Below, one piece after another: positions 9,040 through 20,300 of a stretch of DNA of 64,000 bases (its first letter is position 1; every line of letters begins with the position of its first letter). Position numbers and translations under genes: made by a program. The DNA comes from Lepidurus packardi (taxonomy: Eukaryota; Arthropoda; Branchiopoda; Notostraca; Triopsidae), in the NCBI GenBank assembly GCA_023053545.1, contig JAKZAN010000007.1, positions 4,154,001-4,218,000 on the forward strand, written 5' to 3'. Under the pieces are notes generated by a model, which searched no databases, had not been told where the DNA came from, and was given only the letters and a program-made list of their open reading frames with translations.

Positions 9040-12000
9040 CTAATGACGAGCACGATGGATGTCTCTATCATCTCGTCTCCCACGATCTGAACGATCTCGA
9101 GGTTCTCTGCTGTCTCTGTCACGTTCTCGCACTTCCCTTTCCCTGGGTTCGATGGCGGGCTCGCGTCGCTCACGGTGATCTCTTTCCCTTTCACGATCGC
9201 GTTCCAAGACACGCTCGCGGTCTTTCTCTCTGTAACGGTCATCGTAGTATCTTTCGTCCCGCGGTTCCCGACTACGTTCACGGTAATCACGTTCACGGTC
9301 CCGATTACGATCCCGTTCGGTTTCACGCTCCCTTTCGCGGTCCCGATCACGATCGCGTTCTCTATCGTGGCTTCTCGATCTCTCCCTACTCGGATGTTAC
9401 AAGATTATTGTTGGTAACTTAACCAAATTGACCTAAAATAACCAAATAAGACATGCGAAAACACACCTTGGACGCTCAGCACTGCGACCTCGATAGTCTC
9501 TCTCGAAACGCGTATCGCGTTCACGTTCGCGTTTCCTATCGCGATCCAAATCGCGTTCTGCACTCCGCGAACGATGGCGCCTAGACGACCCATGCCTGGA
9601 CTCTCGATCCCGTGACCGAGACCGTCCACTGCCTACAAATGACGTCAAATAGGTTAGAAAGGAACCAGAAATTTAACAAAAATCGTAAGTATATACTTCG
9701 CTTAGCAGAATAACCTTTTGCTTCAATGCCATGGAGCGTATCTTCCAGGGATCCTACCAAGACTTTGCAACGTTCGTCACGAGCGACTTTGGACTGCTTG
9801 ATGAGTGAAATGGCGGTGACCAATGTTTCAATCGCACTGGAGTAATCACCGGTGGCAGCATCGGTTACCGCACGAGTAATTGCAGAACTGGATACGGTGC
9901 GGTTTCGTGACATGGTTTCTTCAAATTCAACTTCAGATAAAGCAGGCCCATCGTGGCGCATATCAGGGGGGAACTGTTCAAACTGTTCAGTAATATAAAT
10001 TACTAATGTTGCTACAGGTCAATTAAAAAGATTAAATACATTATTTGGAGGCGGAAATCCAGGTGGCCCTTGATGTGGAGGTCCTTGATTAGGCGGGAAA
10101 AATGCAGGATTAACATGCGGCGCAGGAGGCGGACCTAATCAAAATTTGGTCATTTAGTTGCCAAGTAACGCCCTTTTCCCCACCCCAACCTATACAAGTG
10201 CATTATCTTTTTCCTTCTCAATAAATGCGGCAGCCAAGAGCAAATGGTCACTCTGTGTAAAATATATGTACAGTAGATGCCGCTTATTGTGATCACGTTT
10301 GTCAATTGGAAATTGATTCTATTACGCGGAGATTCTAACCGAAAATCGGTATATGCAATAGAATGCTAAGATTAATCGGCATGTGAAACGAACTGACTTG
10401 TTTAAACCAAAGAAACAAAGCATTGTCTACTTTTTGACACTTTCCCACACGTTTGCTTTTTCTAGATTCACTACACTCGCTATTCGTTATTTCGAAACGA
10501 TTTTTCAACCGTTTTGGTAGAGATGATTAAGCAATTCCTAACGTAAGGATCTCTTCTCTTCGTGGCAAACCTTTTAAATTTACTTTGCCATAGGTTTCAG
10601 TGAGCCACAACTTCTTTTACATTTAAATCATCTCTTTTCTTGTTCGTCGCCATTTTTATATAACCACACGTCTAACACAGGGCCCTTGAAGCCTTTCCTA
10701 CGCTTAGGCAGGGTTCTCAACACGATATCCTTTCTAATTTTACCGGTCAGTTAAAGGAACTGGTCATTCAATTGAATAACCTGCTCATTTAATTGACTGC
10801 GGAGCTTAGAAGGGATTTCTTCCTAAGCGTAGTAGTAGGCTGGAAATGATATGAATGGTCAAAATGACGTGAAGTATGTTATTGGTCAATATTCGAAGTC
10901 CATGTAGCAACAACTACTGTAGTTTCTTTTCTGTAAATGTGGAGATTCTTTTGAAATTGATTTCATATCCGAAGGTGTGATCCTAATAACCGATTAAAAT
11001 GCTATGACTTTTATCATTTTGAATCTGTCCTTTAAAAATTGATTCCATAAAGCGGTTAATTCTAATAACCAATGATCACAACAAGCGGTATCTACTGTAT
11101 ATAAAAAAAAAAAAATCCGTTTTCTTTTACTAACCCCTGGGAGGCATGCCTGGAGGACCATGATGTGGAATTCCATGATGAGGAAAGCCTAGCAACCGAA
11201 TACATAATTAGTATTGTTCATACTGCAAGATACGACAGATTTAAAAATCCAACCGAATCTTGCTTTACATACCAGGAGGGCGATTCCAATCTGGGCGTGG
11301 TGGTGGGCCACGTGCATCCATATGAGGTCCTCGCATATTCTAGTTAAGTGAGTATACATTATTACTTTTTGTATTTATTTTTTTCTTTTATTTATTATTA
11401 ACATTATTTATTTATTATTTTTATTATATATTCACTACTTATTATATACTAGTATTATATCATATTATTTAACTAGCCGCTATCAACGGGAAGTGGGAAT
11501 TTACCATGCCCGGAGGCGGTCCGCGCGGCCCCGAGAATTGTGGTGGCATTCCCATTCCATAGGGGTCCTGAAATCCAGGGGGCGGTCCCTGATGTCCTTG
11601 TGGACCATGGGGACGGTTTCCTCCGCCTTGCATACCCATAGGTGGCAGGCCAAGACGATCTGGCCCTCCAGGTAACAGCATACGAGGAGGTGGTCCACCC
11701 ATGCTACCAGCAGCCACAAGGGGTGGTCCTGCAAATCCTGGCGATGGTCCACCAGATAAACTAAGCGGAGGGGGCCGGCTACCAGGGCTGGGTGCTCGAG
11801 GTGGGCGTGTCTTGGCTTGTGACTCGAACTAAAAATACGTTTAGAAAATTAAACCAACCTTTAAAGACTTCCTGCTATTGTATATTACAATATATTCTTT
11901 ATTTTTTTTTACCTGATTCAGAGCTTGCTTGCTAGTATAGGTAACTGCAGGTTGCTGCCCATGGATCTCCTTTTTAGGCAACCGATCAATGAGCATTCGT

Positions 12001-13864
12001 GCACTTTGCTCGGAATTGACGATGACGGCACAAAAACCTTTGGATTGCCCATTAGCGCGGTTTTCATGAAATTTGATCTCAATTATATCAGGTACACCAA
12101 CGCCGGAACAAGCATCCATTAAGTCCTGATCTGTGGTCCACTGTGAATTTCCCCAGATAAGGGAAATTTTTAAAAAAGATAAAAAGAGAACAAGCCAGTC
12201 AGCACACAAAGAGCTTTGATAAATCGCAAAGAAAATGCCACAAGAGAGACAGAAGGGTGCTTGGTATACCGACTGTATTGGGGGCACACATGGCATACCC
12301 AACTTATCTGGCACCACTTCACTTTGTGTCGCCTGATTTCTATTATTCCCATTCTTTTCAATTTCAATCAGTCGTCCCTTTCCCGTTCAATAAGTATACA
12401 TATACACGGTCATGTTCTTACTTCTTTGGCGCAACCTTTGTAGACAAGTTCCAACAAAAAATGGACTGGAGACATACAAAATGTTTTGCTTGTCTAGAAT
12501 GGCTGTACCGGTACGGTTACACAATTCCATGCATCTTAAAATACGTTAAAAAAAATAAATTGAGAAAAAAGGAACGAAATCTAATACAGCCTACAAGCCT
12601 CTCACAGACATGTAAAAACTCCCAAGTGAGTCCACAAAACGGACACCTTGGCTCAATGCAAATTCACTTCCGTTACAGGATTAAAGCATTTTTTAAGCGT
12701 TTTCAGCCCCGAACTTTCCCAGATTTTTTCTTATGTGGTGTCATACATGTTTCCAATTACGGATACCAAGTTTTGCTTACAGTACAAAACGGGATACAGC
12801 GGAACCCTTGAATTTTGTCATCGACCTACATAATCTGAGTTGTTCCCCATTTTCCTTGTCCCATATCATGCAATAAAAGCTACAAAAAACCTTATGACCG
12901 TCATGATAAGGAGCTTATTTTGAATCGCATTGGTAGGATAAAACAAAAATGATCATTCTACGTGATTAATAAGATTCCCTGACTGGAATTTTGTGGCGGA
13001 ACATACATGAAGTAATAGCCTGAAGGCAGTATTAACAGGGTTTACGAGTCCTAATACAGATTTCATATCCATACCTTGTCACACATGAATATTATCGTTT
13101 CAGGTACAGTGAACATTCATAACGTTGTTTTTGGCCTAACCGTTATCTTTGGCGATGGACAATTAAGAGCATGCACATGATGAAAAGTGCAAAAAAAACC
13201 TTACTTAACATACAAAAAGTAGGAAAAAAATATTAGCAGCTAAACAAAAATACACTTTTCAATAATGGTGGGGAAACAACCCAGTAATAATAATCAAACA
13301 GCTTGCTTACCCATGTCAAATTGCCTATATAAAGTTGCACCCTCTTTCCAGGTTGAGTTATGGATCCTCCTGACGTGTTTAATGAAGGAGCAGGCGAAGG
13401 TCCTCGAGCTAAGCTTCGTTCTCCTATTCCTTGACTTGATCCTATTGCCGCTGCTGGTGAAATCTGTCCATTGGTATCCTTTGCTTCACTGGACGGGGCA
13501 GTTATCACGTCATTGTATAAGTCCTCTCCATCTCCGCCAAATTCCTCCTAAATGCATCAAATAGCTCAATTAGCTAAACTTACGTTGAATGTACATATAA
13601 TATGGCACGAACAGACACGGTCTGGCGTGGTACGAACGGCCAAGCGTTGTTTTAACTGCAAAAGTTACGCAAAACACAAAGGGCGGTTAGCAAATCCTTT
13701 TGCATACTGATAACGCAAACCCCACGCTCACATAATTAATTGAAAAATACAAAAAACTGTGAAGGTTACAAAACAGTATTAATTATAAAATTGGTTACAC
13801 TTACCTGAGGAAAACTGTCTTCTATATCGTCTGCATAAATATCTAGATCCAACTGGTCGGCCAT
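9040..13864 (-). CDS. CPSF6: cleavage and polyadenylation specificity factor subunit 6
   Basis: Ten coding exons on the minus strand: 13864-13805, 13547-13311, 12140-11913, 11828-11505, 11339-11273, 11188-11135, 10134-10040, 9982-9697, 9632-9467 and 9385-9040. All phases agree and give 620 residues (human isoforms are about 550-590). The start [13 protein letters not shown] is the family N-terminus. The RRM spans about 89-170, with [15 protein letters not shown] and NGQSKGF; the tryptophan pair is split by an intron. A proline/glycine-rich middle (about 176-365) ends [15 protein letters not shown] conserved helical block follows (ALSEVEFEE ... [19 protein letters not shown]), then an RS/RD/RE tail (about 450-620). 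The protein is the large partner of the CFIm complex, which binds UGUA elements and controls poly(A)-site choice in the nucleus. One intron (10135-11134) contains a pogo-like element. A tandem acceptor 9 nt apart (9982 or 9973) may give FEQ-plus and FEQ-minus forms. Confidence 0.97.
10271..11097 (-). mobile_element. pogo/Tigger-like element, copy B, in a CPSF6 intron
   Basis: The ends CAGTAGATGCCGCTTATTGT and ACAAGCGGTATCTACTG are flanked by TA on both sides. The transposase start lies on the minus strand at 10653 (MATNKK...DLNVKE) and shifts frame after about 14 codons because of a one-base loss relative to the copy at 16802. The element is 827 bp of a 1000-nt intron, in the same orientation as CPSF6. 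Confidence 0.8.
12141..13310 (-). other. long CPSF6 intron splitting the RRM
   Basis: A 1170-nt intron interrupts the RRM between the two tryptophans after LYIGNLT. Its sequence shows no repeat shared with the rest of the window. One plus-strand frame of 184 codons (12257-12811) lacks any recognisable domain and is probably chance. Confidence 0.5.
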
Positions 13865-14365
13865 TTTTCAGGCGTTATGCGGTAGAAAAAGCGGTGGCTT
13901 CTCGTCGTAATTGTCGCTTACCCCTGGCGGCCGACCTGCACAACCTTTATAAAGCGCTGGAGATGGCGTTGCTGAAGGCGAACATTATTTGAATAAAGAG
14001 CGAACATAAAAGAGATTTCCAATATTCTTAAATAATGACACACAGTAGTTTCTTGATTTATCACACTATTGGCTCTATTAAAAGACTTTACCCAATATCG
14101 ATCAGCTTCGGAATAGAAGGGAATATCAAGCGGAAAACTTTGAACAAGCTCAAGTCATGGCACACAATCGGAGACCTCGTTTGTAAATATTTTTTTCTCG
14201 TACGCAAAGACGGAAAGCACGATAATCAGGGCGGACGGATATACAGCTTTCAAGTTCTATATATCATGAGGGGGCATGGGGATTAAAGAGAGATAGAGAC
14301 ACAAAATCAAAACTTGAAAACGTTAATCGAAAATTAGAAGATCAAAACGAAAAAGAAACAGCTAC
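13865..14365. other. CPSF6 upstream region and ORP8 3' flank
   Basis: About 500 bp between the CPSF6 start codon and the ORP8 stop codon on the same strand. It must hold the CPSF6 promoter and 5'UTR and the ORP8 3'UTR. The part next to CPSF6 is GC-rich (CTGGCGGCCGACCTGC near 13924), as expected for a housekeeping promoter. I found no clear AATAAA for ORP8 here. Confidence 0.5.
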
Positions 14366-17300
14366 TTAGGACTTGAAAAAAAGCCAGTAGGACAGGAATT
14401 GGAAAAGAGACATACATCCTATGGCGAAGACCATATCTTGTACATTTATCCGCGTTTCTTGCAATCGACAATTCATGGCGACAGTTTCCAACAGATGATG
14501 AATCCGACCCAGCTTCTCTTGTGTTTCCTTTTGCGTCGCTTCCAGCTGTCGCACTATGCTCAGAACACTAGGACGAAATTACCGTTCAGAGTGTTTGGAG
14601 AATGACAACAAACAAAACTAGAGCTTTACCTGACTTTATCGCTTTTATCCTGCTTTCTCGCAGTTTCTTGGTCAGAAACTTCGCTGTGGGGAGCTTCTCC
14701 ATCAGCTGATGAGGAAGCACTTCCTTGTTTAACTTTGCTCTTATTTCCCATTCCGTTGATATTGATAGCCTTTGACGCTCGGCCTGCAGCTCGGCCCAAT
14801 AATCGCGCTCGAAATTCCCGGGCACCCCCTTCTCCTCCTTTACCACCTCGCTCGGAATGCTCCACACTAACAATACTCGCAGCTCGGATCATAGGTGTCC
14901 GGTGCATAGTTTTGTTAGCGATTACAAAGTTGGCCTCGTACTGATGCAAGTCATTCCGGGGATCCCATGGCCGCATGTCTGCATGACGGTAAGTCCAACA
15001 ACCCGTAATGATGTCTTGCTCAAAACAACGCGGCGTCCAGGTCAACCCTTGTAACTTGTGTTCTTTGGCTGCTGTTCGCTGTGCTTCTTCCAACAAGGTT
15101 TTTTCTTCCGTGGCAGCTTCCTGGGAAATATGACAACAGTGAATTGCATGAAAACAAAAGAATGGAGAACTTGAAGTTAACGGAATTTTGCTTATTACTT
15201 GATTATCTTGGCGAATAGCTTGCGTTACATGCTGCCAGAGCCTCTCGGACTCAAACTCGTCTTGTTCCGTCTGTGGGACTACCATTCTCTTAAGTCGACG
15301 AGCTCGAGTCTCTGGAGTAGAATTCCACAGAACGTGTTCTTCACCGGTACGTTTGTCTTGAATATAAATGGCTCCATCCCAATGCCCCGAAAGGGTCGCC
15401 AATGTTTCTTTGCCCAACCGTAACTTTCCGGATACGTAATTGGTCAGTTCACTTTTCCCTCCCAGTAAAGGCTGTATGTTTACCAACCCCAGGAGAAGAT
15501 AAAAAATAGCTTTTAGTGTAACTCAGTTTGCTGATAAATCGAAAAAATACAAAAAAATGGAAGTGGGCCTCACCTTCAACTTGAATTCTAAATCGGCTCT
15601 ATAGCCAGTCTTTTCACATTCAATCGAGACTTCGCCGCCCAGCTCCATAGTCAGAGCGCCATAAAGAATGCCTTTGCAGTGGGCGTAAGGCATATTCAAG
15701 AGGTAATCTTCACCTCGTGGCAACAACGTAAGACGTGCTGAGCCTTCTAATAAAGCCGACAAAGAATTGCCTGCAAAAAAACATACAGAGAAACAGAATT
15801 AATCCATCACACTCTTTTATTTATCATTGTTAGCCAAGAAAAAATGCGGCAAAAAAGGAAAGGAAAAGTGGGAGTTACCGTAGTATTTGGATTTGGCCAG
15901 AATGGACGCCGACAATGTAAAACCCTCTTGTCTGTTTGTCACGTAAAAGGCCGAAACGGGTGGATGGTGTGAAACCTAATAAATTACAGATAAAAAATGG
16001 TAAGAAAAACATTAATCCTTCGCAGACAAAAACACAATAAAAAAATCGTCCATTGTCTTCCAAATAGGACTTCTTCTTTATAGAAAACAAAAAATCAATG
16101 CTAACTAGTTTGGAACGGGAACATTACTTGCTCTGCGATGTAGAAAGTTCGTGATCCCGAAGGATGCTTCCAACAGCACCGGAACACTTCGCCCAAAATT
16201 GGATTGTATGGTTTTTTTAAACCTTTGGGCTTTTTATAGAAGCCAGACAGGTACCACTGCACTACCGTTTTCATCCGCGTAAAAGGGTCATCTTCTTGCA
16301 CTGCCCTATACATATAACACCGGGCAAGAGATCATCAGTCTTCTATACTTGCCAAATCTTTCTTTCTTTTTCTAAAAAAAATTGTATCGTGCTTTCAACT
16401 ATTAAAACCTAAACTGGCTTCAAAAACTTTCTAATTTTTCAAAGTTAATATTTCCTGTGTCAAAATAAAGTTAAATGAATCAAACTTAAGCAAAAGTCTC
16501 TTAACAAACAAGTCTATAAATTAATATGGCATTGGTTATCATCCAGTTACTATGTCGAATTTACGATTTTCACTATCCCCATGGTAACCAGCGAAGAATT
16601 TGCTAACAGATAAGGGTTAGGTCGAAAAAAGATCGAAAGATGTAGTTGAAACTTCCTGCTGACGATAAATGCTCTAATTTGAAATGTATGAGGATGAATC
16701 AAAAAAATCCGCGGAAATGACGGGAAAAAATAAGCATAAAGCGGAAATCCGGTTTCAAAACAACAATATATCCCGCAGATTGAATGGGATTCCTTCATAT
16801 ACAGTAGATGCCGCTTGTTGTGATCACTGGTTGTTAGAATCAGCAGCCTTACGGAATGAAATTTTCGAGGACCGATTCAAAATGATGAAATTCATAGCAT
16901 TTTAATCGGTTATTAAAATCACACCTTCGGATATTACATCAATTTTAACAGAATCTTCACGTGTTACAATAATGAAACTATAGTAGTGCTTGCTACATGG
17001 ACTTTTCATCTTATCCCATGACATTGCTTTCACGTCGTTTTGACCAATTCTGTCATTTCTAGCCTACTAATACTAAGTTTAGGGGGAAACCAATACCTTC
17101 TAAACTCCCCAGTTCATTAAGTGAGCAGGTTATGCAAGTTAATGAACAGTTCCTTTAATTGACAGGGGAAATTAGAAGGGATATCGTGATGAGAACTCTA
17201 CCTAAGCGTAGGAGTAGACTTCAAAGGCACAGGGTCAGTTGTGTTTTAGACGTGTGGCTATATAAAAATGGCGACGAACAATACAAGCGTTGATTTAAAT

Positions 17301-20300
17301 GTAAAAGAGAAGCTGCGGCTCATTGAAACTTATGACAAGTTAAACTTAAAAGATTTGCCAGGTAGAAAAGCGGCTGTTAAGTTATTAATTCTTCAATCAT
17401 CTCTAACAAAATTGTTGAAAAATTTTTACGATATAAACAATCGTTAGTGTAGTGAAAATAGAGAAAGAAAACGTGTGGGAAACTTTCAAAAAGTAGACGA
17501 TGCTTTGTTTCTTTGGTTTAAACAATCAAGTTCGCTTCACGCGCCGATTAATCGTAGTACTTGGTTGCATATTTCCGATTTCGGTTATTAGAATCCCCGC
17601 TTAAAAGAATCAATATTCACTTGACAAACGTGACCTCAATAAGCAGCATCTTCTGTAATAGGAAAACTAGTTAATGAAAAAAGAAGAAGACGCTTTGCTT
17701 CCGTCATTTTTAAGGCTATTTTAACCATTTCATGTTCTTTAAACCCAGATTTCCCTTCGAACTTGCTCTTTTTTGTCCCTTTTTTCTATATTATACTTTA
17801 GCACGGTACCGAAAGAAATCTAAGCGAGTTTAAAGACGGGGAGCTTACTTGGACAGGATATCGGCGTGGTAGTGGTAATCGGACAGTTTATCCAAAAAGG
17901 ATCTGGGTTCTAAGATAAAAGTTGGAAGAACCACCCTTGACAAATCCATACCGGGTCTTAATTGCTTCACCAAATACCAGATGAGGGAGCGATTATCATC
18001 AGCAATTTCCTCGGTCTGTTCGCCAGCCTGTTTGAAACCAAAATGTACACGAAAAAAATCGCTTCAGAAAAAATACGAAGGATGTTGGCATTGTTCACGC
18101 TTTATCTCTTTCTCAAAACAAAAACATTGCCCACCCAGGAGTAGAGACTGACAAAAACGATTTACCGAGCCAAATTCCTCTTCGTCTTGTTCCTGGTAAT
18201 TCGTTTCCACAACAGTATTAGAGATTGTCTGCTGAAGAGTACGGACTGTTTCTCCCGTTTCTTCTTCCGATTCTGATTCCGTGACAGGTGCAACTCGCTG
18301 ACTTCGCAAACTGCTGTCCGGATCCTGATCACCTTTGCCGTCCGTAACGTCATTTTCGTCGGTGTGACTCGCGTCGTCCAAATCTATCAGGAAAAAGGGT
18401 CCGACGAATGGAAAACAAACAGAAGAGACGCAAAATACACATCAAGCCAGCTTCCCAAGCAGATTTACAACGGCCAACAACTACGTCACACGTCCAATAC
18501 GCGTTAAACCTTACACAATATTGATTTTCAACGGAAAAAAGGAATCGAAAATTGAAGGAAGCTATGCAAAGCGTTTTCATGTCAGAGTTGGTATTAACCC
18601 GACGCTATAAGCCATACAAGCAACTACATATATGTACCAATGCGAGGACATTTTAGTCCTGACGGCATCTGGAAAGGCGGAATTGGTGATTGCCGCTCTA
18701 ACATGGCTAATGCATGGCTGATCTTTTGGAAAAACGGAGTAGGTGAAGGGCAAAGCGACGAAGCTGGACTGACATGCGATCGTTGGCAAGCACGTGGATG
18801 CAAATGTTGATGCTCTTCCACTGGGGAATCCGACAAATCTAACCCCATCGTAAAAGACAAGGTCCCCGAAACCCAGCAGAAACAAGGCAGCCATACGTTT
18901 TTTTTCAACCACCGCAAGATGAAGACATAGTATGGCATTGTTCGAATTTACAGGGGTTTTAAATTAAACAAAAAATATGTTACAAAAAAAAATATGTTAT
19001 AAAGGACACCCGGAGGAGGGACAAAAGAGAAAGAGAGAAAAGATGATGGCATTCCGTGAGTTGCAAATTCAACTAGAATATTGGTGTGATCAATAAGTGG
19101 CACATCTCAGATAAATGAGGAAAAAGTAAAAAATACGCGAACGAGAATAGAACTCGAGATTTCTCTCTTACCATGATCCTTGAAATGTTTTTCGCAATCC
19201 GACTCATTCCAATGTAAATCCGACGCGGTGCTCACGTCATGGGCGTGGCTTAAGTTCAAAATGCCTCCCAAGACTGAAGAGTCGGCGGACTTCTGGCTCA
19301 TACTACGCATCAGTAACGAAGAGCATTTCACAGCCAGCTCCAGTGCGTCCATCCAACATTTCCCGGCCGCTTGGGACGGGGCCCGAAAGATGAGATGAGA
19401 CGTGGGTAGGGGTTGTACTACCGCGGCTGCCCCATCACAACAAAACCCAAGCACAGGAATTGGGATGGGGAAAGAGTAAAAATTTTATATTTTTAAAATG
19501 AAAAATTTCTGAAAATGATTAAAATCTCAGACACCGAGTCTCTTAAAGGGGGAGTAAGGTCTGAAAAAATATAGATTAAAGGTATGGCAACGAGCCCAGC
19601 CACGCCGTTTAAAATAAAAAGAAATAAAAGTAAAAAAAAATCCTTTGAAGAACTGAGTAAGGTTTAAAAATGAAAAAATATATGTTTTAGAACAGATCGA
19701 TGTGTTCTGGCTGCAGAACCCCTCTGTCAGTTATGCATATTTAACCGGGTAGTTACTTATTTAGCGAAATAAGCTTCAAATTTTCTTATCCTTATAACAC
19801 TGGGGGATAGCGCCTTTACCTATGAGCGCATCCAAAATCGATTCCTGGACTCATAGGATGACACCATTGTCTTTCTTTTGAATGCCCAAACTAGTCTGCA
19901 GGTACTTTGCTTAATTTACAAGCTAAATAAAACAAAAAGATAAAAAATTATTCGCGCCGTTACTTGCGGGCTCCGCTGTACCATGCAGCAGCAAGCGTTA
20001 CCCGCATAGTCGGACCCGCCTCGTGCGGTCCCATTGCTGGGGGACAGGCTCTCGGTTGTGAAGCCGACCCGAAACTTGCCCAAGGGCTCTCACGGCCGGG
20101 TCTCGGCCCGGCAGGACGGCGATGGCGCGAAGAAAAGGTTACTTTGTTATGATTCAGTTTTTAAATTAACCAGAGCACCTACGGACTTGTTGGTTCACAC
20201 ATAAATTAATATGTACAATTTTAGATTAATATGCATAACTTGACTCACGGGTTCTTCAGCCAGAACTCTACATTTGTTCTGTTCTATGATATAATTTTTT

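Noticed and set aside
9175-9417. Plus-strand frame opposite the CPSF6 RD/RE tail
   Set aside because: Antisense of biased Arg/Asp/Glu codons; the minus-strand reading is the known CPSF6 C-terminus.
12257-12811. 184-codon plus-strand frame within the CPSF6 RRM intron
   Set aside because: It lies antisense in a well-defined intron and shows no domain.
14586-14873. A 95-codon frame on the minus strand overlapping the ORP8 linker in another phase (NFERDYWAELQAERQ...)
   Set aside because: It looks protein-like, but the ORP8 frame is fixed by the exons on both sides and by the match to the ORP8 coiled-coil and tail. Using the other phase runs into a stop (TGA) at the start of the last exon.
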